Origin: UBA4661 sp002405405
Lineage (GTDB): Bacteria > Bacteroidota > Ignavibacteria > Kapaibacteriales > UBA4661
Length of the DNA stretch: 24,965 bases
Reading direction: 5' to 3'
Assembly (NCBI GenBank): GCA_036847245.1
Contig: DAIUAL010000019.1
Coordinates: 1 to 24,965, forward strand
Made by a program: the position numbers and the translations under genes. How positions within the stretch are numbered: position 1 is the first letter of the stretch; each line of letters begins with the position of its first letter. Below the pieces are notes generated by a model, which was not told where the DNA came from, did not search any database, and saw only the letters and a list, made by a program, of their open reading frames with translations. Positions 1 through 8,123 of this stretch are shown one piece after another.

Positions 1-430
1 AAATATAATCGGTAAAAAGAGCCATACCAATCGATTCAATACTACCAATATAACCCGATACCGGTGACAGATCCCGATATAATGACGATTGTGAAAAAAT
101 CGCTAACAAGAGAGGCACCACTACCGCGCCTGCGAACCCCACAATTAGACCGGTACGCGGCGAAAACGACTCTTGCGTATTCTTATCCGCACCTATATTC
201 AAGAGCATGATAACAAAGACCACCAACACCATAATGGCACCGGCATAGACCGCAATCTGTAACACCGCTAGCAGTTGTGCATTCAATGTCACATACAACC
301 CCGCCAATGCAAAAAAATGCAAGACCAACATAACAGCGGCTGATACAGGGTTTTTCCGAGTAATCATTGCCAAAGCACTCGCAACAGCGAGTGCGGCTAA
401 ACTAAAAAAAGCGAGAACTTGTGGATTCAC
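1..430 (-). CDS. nuoJ: NADH-quinone oxidoreductase subunit J (partial, C-terminus beyond window)
   Basis: NuoJ is a membrane-arm subunit of respiratory complex I, in the cytoplasmic membrane, and contributes to proton pumping. The 143 visible residues contain four hydrophobic segments, at about residues 5-23, 28-49, 54-78 and 94-113. They include the family-typical YAGAIMVL stretch in the third helix. I chose a GTG start at 430 because an in-frame stop lies a few codons upstream and no ATG lies between; no clear Shine-Dalgarno is visible. The gene runs off the left edge, so the C-terminus and the expected nuoK/L/M/N genes are not seen. Its upstream neighbour is def, not nuoI, so the complex I genes here may be split or the order rearranged. 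Family assignment is confident; the exact start is less sure. Confidence 0.88.
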   Translation of the reverse strand, partial: MNPQVLAFFSLAALAVASALAMITRKNPVSAAVMLVLHFFALAGLYVTLNAQLLAVLQIAVYAGAIMVLVVFVIMLLNIGADKNTQESFSPRTGLIVGFAGAVVVPLLLAIFSQSSLYRDLSPVSGYIGSIESIGMALFTDYI

Positions 431-515
431 GATGCTGTATGAAAGAATTCAACGGGAAAATAACTTAATGTGAAACGCAAATAAATGCGGTTGTAAGATA
501 GAGAGATTTTCAAGA

Positions 516-1136
516 TTACCGATGTTTTTTTGCACCACTACCCCGAACAGAACCACGCGATGTATTAGGGTGCAATGGATATGATGTCGGCACTTGGTCA
601 AGAGAAATACGTTTCAATTTTTGAAATGCCATTGCGCGACGAATTGCATTGACATGATCAAAAAAATACACGCCGTTCAAATGATCAATTTCATGCTGAA
701 GTACACGCGCTAAAAAGCCACCGATTTCCCGATGATGCTCACGCATGGTTTCGTCAAAAAACCGTACTTGAATACCAATCGGACGTTCGACCATATCTCG
801 ATAGCGTGGCAAACTTAGGCATCCTTCTTCAGCAAAATCTTTTTCATCAGAATACGCAGTAATCACAGGGTTAATAAGCGTCATAGGCGGATGTCGATCA
901 TCACCTTCAAATTCCGATAAATCGACTACCGCAATAGCACGTGCATCACCGACTTGATTTGCCGCCAAACCAATGCCATCAGCACCATGCATTGTTTTGT
1001 GCATATCACGAATAAATTGTCGTACCTCATCATTGATCTCAGCTACTTGTACCGCTTTCTGACGCAGAATAGGCTGATCGTACGTATACACAGGAAGAAT
1101 GGAACTTTTTACGGTCGAACTTTTCAAAGCAGACAT
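516..1136 (-). CDS. def: Peptide deformylase
   Basis: Removes the formyl group from the N-terminal methionine of new proteins as they leave the ribosome; a cytoplasmic metalloenzyme. From the ATG at 1136 the protein has 206 residues, a normal length. All three family motifs are present: GIGLAANQVG (about residues 54-63), EEGCLSLP with metal ligand Cys106, and HEIDH with ligands His148 and His152 and catalytic Glu149. The C-terminal tail is basic and low in complexity. A TTG at 1175 would give 13 more residues, but ATG is preferred and the conserved region begins only at about residue 13. It lies 62 nt downstream of the HAD gene and upstream of nuoJ on the same strand, so co-transcription is likely. 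Confidence 0.95.
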   Translation of the reverse strand: MSALKSSTVKSSILPVYTYDQPILRQKAVQVAEINDEVRQFIRDMHKTMHGADGIGLAANQVGDARAIAVVDLSEFEGDDRHPPMTLINPVITAYSDEKDFAEEGCLSLPRYRDMVERPIGIQVRFFDETMREHHREIGGFLARVLQHEIDHLNGVYFFDHVNAIRRAMAFQKLKRISLDQVPTSYPLHPNTSRGSVRGSGAKKHR

Positions 1137-1198
1137 AGAAAACAGAAGAACAGAGAACGATGAACAAAGAAACAATAAGCGATACTGCGTGTACCTGC

Positions 1199-1891
1199 CT
1201 ATGCGAGACCGGACATATTTTGCTTTTCAATAATATTGAGTACATCGCTGATATCGGTGAGAATGAAATCAGCATTAACTGTTTGATTACCAAAAGAATC
1301 CCCATAGCCGGCAAATGCAGTTTGCATACCCACATTTTTTGCCCCAACCATATCGCGCTCTGCCCAATCACCAACCATGAGAGCATCATGGGGTTCGACA
1401 CCAAGCCGCTCCAATGCTGTCAAGAATGGTTTCGGACTCGGCTTGCGCTCCTTCGTATCATCGAAGGTCACTACTGTATCAAAGAAATGGTGAAATCCGA
1501 TGTAACATAGGCGTAACCATGCCTCAGGCGTAGGAGCATCCGAGACAACGGCAAGTTTGATATTCTTTTTGACAAGCGTCATAAGCGTGGCAGTCGCATG
1601 AGGATAGGGTTTCAATGCTGCTTCGCGTGCACGACGGTAGGCAATGATACCGGCGGCAAGAATTTTGTGATCAACCCGACCAAGCGTGTCTTGAAGCAAC
1701 TGATCAAATACTCGCTGGTACTCAATACCTTGCTCATTGTAAATACGATCAATATGACCTTTCACCTGAGCAAAGGTTAAATCCATACCGGCATCGATCA
1801 TAGCAGTAATTGCAGCATCAACCGCTTGACGTTTCATCGCCATAAAATCTACTAGGGTATTATCCAAATCGAAAACGACTGCACGAATCAT
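1199..1891 (-). CDS. HAD-superfamily hydrolase, subfamily IA (phosphatase-like)
   Basis: A 230-residue cytoplasmic protein of the haloacid dehalogenase family, which usually hydrolyses small phosphorylated metabolites. The nucleophile motif FDLDNT is near the N-terminus, with Asp7 as the expected nucleophile and Asp9 as acid/base. A Ser-containing motif II (VVSDAP) follows, then a lysine motif (ERKPSPKPF) and the acidic motif VGDWAERD. A helical cap domain sits between motifs I and II, as in subfamily IA. The substrate cannot be read from the sequence. The ATG at 1891 is chosen because AAGGA lies 8 nt upstream; an in-frame ATG at 1900 would overlap that site. It is the first gene of the minus-strand unit with def and nuoJ. 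Confidence 0.9.
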   Translation of the reverse strand: MIRAVVFDLDNTLVDFMAMKRQAVDAAITAMIDAGMDLTFAQVKGHIDRIYNEQGIEYQRVFDQLLQDTLGRVDHKILAAGIIAYRRAREAALKPYPHATATLMTLVKKNIKLAVVSDAPTPEAWLRLCYIGFHHFFDTVVTFDDTKERKPSPKPFLTALERLGVEPHDALMVGDWAERDMVGAKNVGMQTAFAGYGDSFGNQTVNADFILTDISDVLNIIEKQNMSGLA

Positions 1892-1899
1892 AAGAGCCA

Positions 1900-1904
1900 T
1901 CCTT
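1900..1904 (-). promoter_or_regulatory. Ribosome binding site of the HAD hydrolase gene
   Basis: AAGGA lies 8 nt before the ATG at 1891 and decides between that start and the in-frame ATG at 1900, which it overlaps. Clear Shine-Dalgarno sites are the exception in this window; similar AAGGA sites precede coaX (16046-16050) and the LytTR regulator (6599-6603). Confidence 0.6.
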
Positions 1905-2068
1905 AAGGGAAAAAGTGCGCCTGCCACAACTATGACAGACGCACAAAGATACAAACTTGCCGTGTGCTGTAAAGAGAGTTCTTGGCAAGAAAGCAGAAGA
2001 CCACAATATGAGATTGCGTATCAATGTATTGCTCTACTCACTCAATTTTGCTCCTGCAATACCAACCA

Positions 2069-2131
2069 TTCACTCCCGTTTTTCGACCGTTCACTCCCAC
2101 TTTTTGTTCATTCAGAACCACTCACTCTGCC
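2069..2131. repeat. Three imperfect 21-bp direct repeats upstream of the TonB receptor
   Basis: The units begin at 2069, 2090 and 2111. The first two share TTCACTCCC followed two or three bases later by TTTTT; the third begins TTCAGAACC and is weaker. A spacing of exactly 21 bp, about two helical turns, would put each unit on the same face of the DNA. The block ends about 115 bp before the receptor start. An operator for a transcription factor, perhaps the LytTR regulator encoded downstream, is an inference. Confidence 0.5.
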
Positions 2132-2246
2132 ACACAAGGAAAACACGCGAAGTTTGTCCCATGATTCATCAGAAACAGCTCCTTCTGCTCTGCATTGAAT
2201 CCTAGAAAGTCAATGGTTTTTTCCTTCATTTTTTGTGAGAGTTGTT

Positions 2247-4577
2247 ATGAATATCCGTGTATTGTTTTCGCGCATCCTCCTTATTCTCATGGTTGCTAGC
2301 AACTATGTCGGTATTGTATATGCACAATCTGTTGGTATGATTGATGGTACGATATTCGACCGCGACACAAAGCGTCCACTTGGTGGAGCACGTGTGGTAG
2401 TCGTCGGTACATCACTTGGCGCAGTTGCTAATGCTCGTGGTGAATTTACCATCAAAGGATTGCAACCCGGCACCTATCGCTTGCAAATCAGTGCCAATGA
2501 GTACAAAACGATTATCCGCTCCGATGTCCGCATCGGTTCAACACAAAGCACTAAACTCGATATTGATTTGCCATTGGCAGTGTACAAAGCCCAAGAAGTA
2601 ACCGTTGCCGGAGGACGCACGCTTATTGAGAAAATCGATGATATGCGCGTCAGTGCGAACCAACTCACGCAAGAAGAAATCCGCCGTGCTCCGGGTGCCG
2701 TCGAAGATGTCAGCCGTATGGTGCAAATCCTGCCCGGCGTTGCCTTTGGTTCGGATGCACGAAATGACATCATCGCTCGTGGTGGCAGTCCGGTGGAGAA
2801 TTTTTTAATGATTGATGGTATCGAAGTACCAAATATCAATCACTATTCGCAACAAGGTGCGTCCGGCGGACCGATTGGTATGATTAATGTCGATTTTCTC
2901 AATGATGTCAATTTTAGTGCAGGTGGCTTTGGAGCAAAATATGGTGATCGGTTGTCGTCGATTATGGACATCAACTACCGCGAGGGTGACAAGCGTGGCT
3001 ATCATGGCAAGTTCGATTTGGGCTTGGGAGGTTTTGGGGCAATTCTTGAAGGTCCGATTCAAACCGATAAAAGCTCGTTCATGGTTTCTGCACGCCGAAG
3101 CTATCTTGATTTGGTTGCCGGTGGTACAGGATTAACAGGCGTACCGAACTATTGGAATTTCAACGCCAAAGCAACATTCGTACTGAATGAAGACCACAAA
3201 CTGACACTGATTGGTCTTGGTGGAATTGACAATATCAAATTTGAGGATTACAAAAGCACCGACAAAAATGCAGTGTCAAATCGCTCGGCAGAATCTGATG
3301 GCGGACGGTACATCGTAGGTGTGTCACACCGATGGTTATTGGGGGGACAAGCCGTTTTGCGGACATCACTTTCAACTAATGGCTATCGTAATACATGGCG
3401 CGATGACAGTGTTGTGGTCAATCAGGATAATACTATTCTTAACCGTATTAATGATGCCCGCAATGAATCATGGGATCGTGAAATTGTTCTTCGCTCCGAT
3501 TTGTCGGAACGTTTATCGCCGAATGATTTGCTCGAAGCGGGTCTTGTAGCACGTCGTATCAGCAATGATAATTTGCTTTTTCAGCGAGCAAATACGACAT
3601 CTTCGGCAACATCGAAAGATTTCTCCTTGAATCTTTTGACAACTGCGTACAAGCTTGGCAGTTATGTACAGTACACACGAACATTCTCCGAAGCATTCAG
3701 CATGACAGCAGGTTTGCGGTGGGATTATTTTGATTATCTCAACACACAACATGCCGTATCACCTCGTCTGTCGATGAGCTATGCTGTGAGCAATCAACTG
3801 CGCTTCAATCTTGGCGGTGGCTTGTACCAGCAAGCACCAAGTTTAATTTGGCTTGTACCTGATACGCGCAATAAAGATGTCGCTATGATGAAAACCTACC
3901 AAGCGATTGCAGGTGTCGAGTATTTCCCGGCAGAAGATTGGAAATTCACGCTCGAAGTGTTTAACAAAGAGTATCGTGATTATCCTCTCAGTGCGACAAA
4001 TCCACAATTTGTCTATTCGAGTGCAGGAGCAGATTTTAACACTCCATTCGAGCAGATTCGCACGGCATCGAATGGCTTTGCGCGCGGTGTAGAATTCTTT
4101 GCTCAAAAGAAACTCACGGAGAATTTCTACGGCATGGTAAGTTATAGCTTCTCGAGTATTCGCTTTGTTGACGGTCTTGGTACCGAGCGTTCAAGTGCTT
4201 TTGACTATCGCAATATGTTTACGATTGTTGCAGGTTATAAAATCACACCTGAACTTGAAGTAAGCACCAAAGTACGTTATGCAGGCGGCAGACCGTACAC
4301 GCCCTTTGATATTGCAGAATCACAACGCCAGAATCGTGGTATTCTCGACTATACCCAAACGAATGCCGTACGTTTTCAGGATTATCGCCGTGTTGATATT
4401 CGTGCTGATTACCGAACTTCGGTCTTTGGGTGGAATGTTTTAATTTTTGTGGATTTGCAGAATGCCTTCAACATTGAAAACCCGGAAACGATTATTTGGA
4501 ATCGCAAAACCAATACACCGAGCCAAATTTTGCAATGGCAGTTTTTGCCGGTTGGTGGCGTGAAAGTAGAGTTTTAA
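2247..4577 (+). CDS. TonB-dependent outer-membrane receptor with carboxypeptidase-regulatory-like domain
   Basis: A 776-residue outer-membrane barrel that would import a scarce or large substrate using TonB energy. A signal peptide covers residues 1-26 (charged start, hydrophobic core, VYA-Q cleavage). A CarboxypepD_reg-like beta-sandwich follows at about 30-115, then a plug domain at about 135-250 containing GGSPVENFLMIDGIEVPN, and a barrel to the C-terminus ending in Phe. It is shorter than SusC-type receptors and no SusD-like lipoprotein gene follows, so glycan uptake of the Sus type is not supported. The substrate is unknown. The ATG at 2247 is chosen over GTG at 2235 because it begins a well-formed signal peptide. 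It is 50 nt ahead of the 7-TM gene and probably heads an operon with it and the LytSR pair. Confidence 0.93.
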   Translation: MNIRVLFSRILLILMVASNYVGIVYAQSVGMIDGTIFDRDTKRPLGGARVVVVGTSLGAVANARGEFTIKGLQPGTYRLQISANEYKTIIRSDVRIGSTQSTKLDIDLPLAVYKAQEVTVAGGRTLIEKIDDMRVSANQLTQEEIRRAPGAVEDVSRMVQILPGVAFGSDARNDIIARGGSPVENFLMIDGIEVPNINHYSQQGASGGPIGMINVDFLNDVNFSAGGFGAKYGDRLSSIMDINYREGDKRGYHGKFDLGLGGFGAILEGPIQTDKSSFMVSARRSYLDLVAGGTGLTGVPNYWNFNAKATFVLNEDHKLTLIGLGGIDNIKFEDYKSTDKNAVSNRSAESDGGRYIVGVSHRWLLGGQAVLRTSLSTNGYRNTWRDDSVVVNQDNTILNRINDARNESWDREIVLRSDLSERLSPNDLLEAGLVARRISNDNLLFQRANTTSSATSKDFSLNLLTTAYKLGSYVQYTRTFSEAFSMTAGLRWDYFDYLNTQHAVSPRLSMSYAVSNQLRFNLGGGLYQQAPSLIWLVPDTRNKDVAMMKTYQAIAGVEYFPAEDWKFTLEVFNKEYRDYPLSATNPQFVYSSAGADFNTPFEQIRTASNGFARGVEFFAQKKLTENFYGMVSYSFSSIRFVDGLGTERSSAFDYRNMFTIVAGYKITPELEVSTKVRYAGGRPYTPFDIAESQRQNRGILDYTQTNAVRFQDYRRVDIRADYRTSVFGWNVLIFVDLQNAFNIENPETIIWNRKTNTPSQILQWQFLPVGGVKVEF

Positions 4578-4627
4578 GTCTAGAGTACAATATTTATCTG
4601 ACTATCTAAGTTGAAAGAGTCATAACC

Positions 4628-5449
4628 ATGATACTATTCGCATTTCTTGAACAGCTCAAAACACGTAATGCATCGCTCTTTTATTTCGGGGTTATATGCG
4701 TTGTTTTAGCTGGACTCTCACTTGCTTTAACATGGCTGACTGACACCCAAGTCTTCAATGTCAATGCGTGGTTCAAACCCTTCAAATTTGCGGTGTCAAC
4801 ATGGCTTTTTGTGTGGGCAATGGCGTGGTACTGTGCGTATCTGCCAAGCTTTAATGTACAGTTGTATAGTTGGACGGTGATTACTTTGCTGACATTCGAG
4901 CTTGGATATATCACTCTCCAAGCAAGCAAAGGACAACTATCACACTTCAACATCAGCACGCCGGTGTACGCAGGATTGTACTCTACGATGGCGATAGCAA
5001 TTACCATTGTTACACTCTACACGGGATATGTTGGGTTCTTATTCTTTCAGCATGATGTGGTAGAATTACCACAAGCCTATTTGTGGGGAATTCGTTTTGG
5101 CATTATGATTTTTGTGATTTTTGCATTTGAAGGATTTGTCATGGGGTCACGACTGACTCATACAATCGGCGGACCGGATGGCAGTACAGGATTGCCTGTT
5201 GTTGGCTGGAGTACAAAGTTTGGCGATCCGCGGATTGCACACTTTGTCGGAATGCACGCACTGCAAATTCTCCCTTTGCTTGCGTGGTATATCGTGCGGA
5301 GTACGCGAGGAGTTATAACCCTTTCGGTCTTGTACGGCATGCTTGCCGTTTTCACACTGGTGCAGGCACTGCAAGGTAAACCGCTCTGGCGCAGTACAAC
5401 AGATCATACGGTACAACATTCGGTAGCACAGCAAACAGCTGTGAAATAA
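4628..5449 (+). CDS. Unrecognised seven-helix membrane protein
   Basis: I do not recognise a named family. The 273-residue protein has about seven hydrophobic helices, near residues 15-37, 48-72, 80-99, 113-139, 149-172, 205-223 and 229-250, and a hydrophilic C-terminal tail of about 20 residues rich in Thr, Gln and His. A WFKPFKFAVS segment leads into helix 2, and a GDPRIAHFVGMHALQ segment, with two histidines five residues apart, leads into helix 6. These look like motifs rather than random hydrophobic sequence. No signal peptide or catalytic motif is seen. It sits 50 nt after the TonB receptor and 20 nt before the LytS-type kinase on the same strand, so it may be an inner-membrane partner of the receptor or a sensor accessory; this is inference from position only. 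Confidence 0.85.
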   Translation: MILFAFLEQLKTRNASLFYFGVICVVLAGLSLALTWLTDTQVFNVNAWFKPFKFAVSTWLFVWAMAWYCAYLPSFNVQLYSWTVITLLTFELGYITLQASKGQLSHFNISTPVYAGLYSTMAIAITIVTLYTGYVGFLFFQHDVVELPQAYLWGIRFGIMIFVIFAFEGFVMGSRLTHTIGGPDGSTGLPVVGWSTKFGDPRIAHFVGMHALQILPLLAWYIVRSTRGVITLSVLYGMLAVFTLVQALQGKPLWRSTTDHTVQHSVAQQTAVK

Positions 5450-5469
5450 TCATCTCTTTACATTCTCAT

Positions 5470-6570
5470 ATGCCACATCAACGCTTGATTCTCGTACTAC
5501 CGCGTACCCGCCGCCAGTGGGGATGGCTTCTCTTGATTATTGCAGGAATTGCCGTAGTTGCCAAGCTGATTATTCACAGTATCAGTATAATGACAGGCAC
5601 ATCAGCTTCTACTATTCCGCTGTGGCAAGGCATGATCATATCGTTTATCTACTCGTCAATTATGGTCATCATGCAATTAGCCACTGCCGAATATGCAGAG
5701 TATCTCTTACCACTCAAGAATAAAGGTGCAGTGGTTGCCCATGTGCTTATTCAGTCCTGCTCGGCGGTACTCGGATTTGTTGTAGCCCGTGAAGTAGAAC
5801 TATTGATTTTGGGTACTTGCCTCATGCCGAATGGTATGATGACAATTATCATGGGGGTTTCTTTTGCTTTAGCTTTGGTGGGCAATGGAGGATATTACTT
5901 GTACTGCTTTTACAGCAACTTGCGTATTGCCGAGCAATTGGTCGTCGAATCGGAAATCAAGGCTTTGCGGGCACAGATCAATCCGCATTTTCTCTTCAAC
6001 ACATTGAATTCTATTGCGGCACTTATTCGTATTCGTCCTGATGAGGCAGAGTTTGTAACACAACAACTTGCTGATCTTTTTCGGTATAGTTTGCGTACGT
6101 CTAAACAGCCCTTGGTATCGCTTGAAGAAGAGATTGCTTCAGTAGAATTGTACCTCTCGATTGAAAAAGCACGATTTCGTGAACGGTTGGATATTACCAT
6201 CGATGTTCAACATGATTTATACAATCTAGCAGTACCAAGTATGATGCTTCAGCCCCTCGTGGAAAATGCCATCAAACATGGCATTCATACGACAGAAGAA
6301 ATTTTTGGCATTCATGTCGTCGGTACGCGCCAAGGCAATACCTTACGGCTTGGGGTATATGATACAGGTATTGGATTTGACGTACAAAAAGGCGAAGCAT
6401 ATTTCCGCAAGGGAACAGGTCTGTCGAATGTCCGCGAGCGATTGCAGTTGCTCTTTCCACGAGGGAGTGAGATCAATATTCTTGCTCATGGCGTTGAAAT
6501 TATCTGCCCATGCACGGAACTAACCAATACGCATGAACAATATCACCGCACATCAATCCATGTACCTTAA
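5470..6570 (+). CDS. LytS-type sensor histidine kinase
   Basis: A 366-residue inner-membrane kinase of the His_kinase (LytS/YehU) family. Four hydrophobic helices cover about residues 15-36, 49-71, 88-114 and 122-149, with almost no periplasmic domain. A short coiled linker leads to the phosphoacceptor motif INPHFLFNTLNS, with His173 as the expected phosphorylated residue. The C-terminal ATP-binding region shows LQPLVENAIKHG (N box) and GIGFD plus GTGLSNVRERL (G boxes). It starts 20 nt after the 7-TM gene and ends 39 nt before a LytTR regulator, its expected partner. With no large extracytoplasmic domain, it may sense the membrane or a neighbouring membrane protein such as the 7-TM product; that is inference. 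Confidence 0.93.
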   Translation: MPHQRLILVLPRTRRQWGWLLLIIAGIAVVAKLIIHSISIMTGTSASTIPLWQGMIISFIYSSIMVIMQLATAEYAEYLLPLKNKGAVVAHVLIQSCSAVLGFVVAREVELLILGTCLMPNGMMTIIMGVSFALALVGNGGYYLYCFYSNLRIAEQLVVESEIKALRAQINPHFLFNTLNSIAALIRIRPDEAEFVTQQLADLFRYSLRTSKQPLVSLEEEIASVELYLSIEKARFRERLDITIDVQHDLYNLAVPSMMLQPLVENAIKHGIHTTEEIFGIHVVGTRQGNTLRLGVYDTGIGFDVQKGEAYFRKGTGLSNVRERLQLLFPRGSEINILAHGVEIICPCTELTNTHEQYHRTSIHVP

Positions 6571-6609
6571 AAAGCATAAGAACATTGTTGTTTTGACCAA
6601 GGAAATACT

Positions 6610-7356
6610 ATGCGCTGTTTGATTGTCGATGACGAATCACTTGCGCGCGAACGACTTCGCGCCTTACTCCGCGACTTAGACAACGACTACCTGACTATTG
6701 TTGGCGAGGCTGAATCCGGTCAGAAAGCCATTCCTATGATGTACGAACTCAAGCCCGATGTTGTCTTTCTGGATATTCACATGCCGGGTCTGTCGGGCTT
6801 TGAGGTTATTGATCTTCTTGCTCCACCCCGCCCGCATATTGTCTTTGTAACTGCCTATGATGAATATGCACTCAAAGCATTTGAAGTGCATGCACTTGAC
6901 TATTTAACCAAACCTGTTCGGCTTGATCGATTGGAACGCACAATACAGCGTCTCACGCATCTTACCTCCACACAACATGATGACGCCGCATTGGAGTCTC
7001 TCCGTACAGCACGTGCTAAAACACCGCTGACACGGCTTACACTCCATGCGGGCGATCGCTTGCGCGTGGTTAATCTACATGAAATTGAGCGTATGGAATC
7101 CGAAGGGAAAGTCGTACATGTCTTTGTCAAAGGGTCGCAATTCCGTACAGATTTTACCATGGATGAATTAGATGAACGACTTGATAATACACTCTTTGTA
7201 CGAATTCACCGTTCGCATATTGTTCATGTTGAAGCTATTCGAGAATTGATTCCGTGGTTTTCAGGCACATATTGTGTCAAACTTGCCGATGGCACACAAT
7301 TACCTGTTTCACGACGTAGAGTGAGTAGATTAAAGGCATTATTAGGAAAAGTGTAA
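6610..7356 (+). CDS. LytTR-family response regulator
   Basis: A 248-residue DNA-binding response regulator. The receiver domain (about residues 1-120) has the acidic pair Asp7/Asp8, phosphoacceptor Asp55 in FLDIHMPGLSG, Thr in FVTAYDEYA and Lys in YLTKPV. The C-terminal LytTR domain (about 140-245) shows the family pattern, including FVRIHRSHIVH and the ending LPVSRRRVSRLKALLGK. LytTR proteins usually bind pairs of short direct repeats about two helical turns apart, which is of interest given the 21-bp repeats at 2069-2131. AAGGA at 6599-6603, 6 nt before the ATG, supports the start. It is the last gene of the receptor/7-TM/kinase/regulator cluster. Confidence 0.95.
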   Translation: MRCLIVDDESLARERLRALLRDLDNDYLTIVGEAESGQKAIPMMYELKPDVVFLDIHMPGLSGFEVIDLLAPPRPHIVFVTAYDEYALKAFEVHALDYLTKPVRLDRLERTIQRLTHLTSTQHDDAALESLRTARAKTPLTRLTLHAGDRLRVVNLHEIERMESEGKVVHVFVKGSQFRTDFTMDELDERLDNTLFVRIHRSHIVHVEAIRELIPWFSGTYCVKLADGTQLPVSRRRVSRLKALLGKV

Positions 7357-7390
7357 CGAAGAATAGTTGATATAAATATTATTCGTCCTA

Positions 7391-7413
7391 TGCTCGGAAA
7401 AATCTCCGAAGCA
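7391..7413. terminator. Hairpin between convergent regulators, possible bidirectional terminator
   Basis: TGCTCGGA and TCCGAAGCA pair to give an 8-bp stem with one bulged base and a 6-nt loop. It lies 35 nt past the LytTR gene and 2 nt past the stop of the convergent NarL-type gene. No uridine tract directly follows on either strand, so termination by this hairpin alone is uncertain. Confidence 0.35.
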
Positions 7414-7415
7414 CC

Positions 7416-8087
7416 CTACACATTGTTTTTATACCCTGAATCTTTGAAGACTTTTTCAATGGCTTCTTGCTTAGAATGTACTCCCAATTTTTTGTACATA
7501 TTGCTGATATGTGTGCGTATCGTTTTTTCGCTCACATAGAGTCTTTGTGCAATCTCTTTATACTTCATTCCCCGTGCAACAAACTGAAGTATTTCCATTT
7601 CACGATCTGAAATCATATCTGTCGATGATGGTTCACCAAACATTTTTTGAAGACGTTCGATGACCTTACGTGCGATGTGTGGCGACATTTGCATGCCACC
7701 CTGCATCACGTCAAGAACAACACGGTATACATCTTGCGGCAAAACCATTTTATCAAGATATCCTTTTGCACCGGCGACAAAAGCATCAATGATATACGCC
7801 TCTTGCGAAGCACTTGTCAGCATAATTACAGCGACCTGCGGATACTGAGACATAAGACGTTTTGTACAGTCGATACCTGATATTCCTAATAGGTGGATAT
7901 CCATGGGGACAACATCCAAAGTATCGAGAATACTACTCTGCAGAAAACTCTCGGCAGAAGCAAATGCACCCTCCATGATGAATCTTGAATCTGAATGTAA
8001 GCATAACTCCATAGTCTTCCGATAATCATCATTGTCCTCAACAATGGCTATCCGTATCGGGTATTGTATTGAGACTTCATCCTTCAT
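7416..8087 (-). CDS. NarL/LuxR-type response regulator (orphan)
   Basis: A 223-residue transcription regulator with a receiver domain (about 10-125) and a C-terminal LuxR-type helix-turn-helix (about 155-215). Asp18 and Asp63 fit the acidic pocket and phosphoacceptor, and a Lys follows in GYLDK. The helix-turn-helix contains SDREMEILQFVARG and KEIAQRLYVSEKTIRTHI. Around the phosphoacceptor it reads VVPMDIHLLG, where the family usually has VVLMDIHLPG: a Pro has appeared before Asp63 and been lost after it. No kinase is adjacent; the nearest on the same strand is the TPR kinase heading the molybdenum operon. It begins 219 nt after modC, with an inverted repeat in the gap, so it probably has its own promoter. 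Confidence 0.93.
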   Translation of the reverse strand: MKDEVSIQYPIRIAIVEDNDDYRKTMELCLHSDSRFIMEGAFASAESFLQSSILDTLDVVPMDIHLLGISGIDCTKRLMSQYPQVAVIMLTSASQEAYIIDAFVAGAKGYLDKMVLPQDVYRVVLDVMQGGMQMSPHIARKVIERLQKMFGEPSSTDMISDREMEILQFVARGMKYKEIAQRLYVSEKTIRTHISNMYKKLGVHSKQEAIEKVFKDSGYKNNV

Positions 8088-8123
8088 TGGATTTTCCGCA
8101 TATGGTGTATTGCATAAATAACA

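Larger units (their letters stand above)
1892..2246. other. Divergent intergenic region between the HAD gene and the TonB receptor gene
   Basis: This 355-base stretch separates two divergent units and should hold both promoters, but I could not identify convincing -10/-35 or Bacteroidota -7/-33 boxes. It contains an inverted repeat CTTGCC (1956-1961) and GGCAAG (1984-1989) with a 22-nt loop, and the 21-bp direct repeats listed separately. Short plus-strand open frames here (from 1932 and 1957, ending near 2200) have no recognisable content and are judged not to be genes. Confidence 0.6.

Noticed and set aside
1160..1510. Plus-strand open frame of 116 codons opposite the HAD gene
   Set aside because: It lies entirely antisense to a clear HAD hydrolase and has no family-like content.
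1932..2205. Overlapping plus-strand open frames in the divergent intergenic region
   Set aside because: No Shine-Dalgarno, no recognisable motif, rich in His/Ser from repeat sequence, and they cross the 21-bp repeats.
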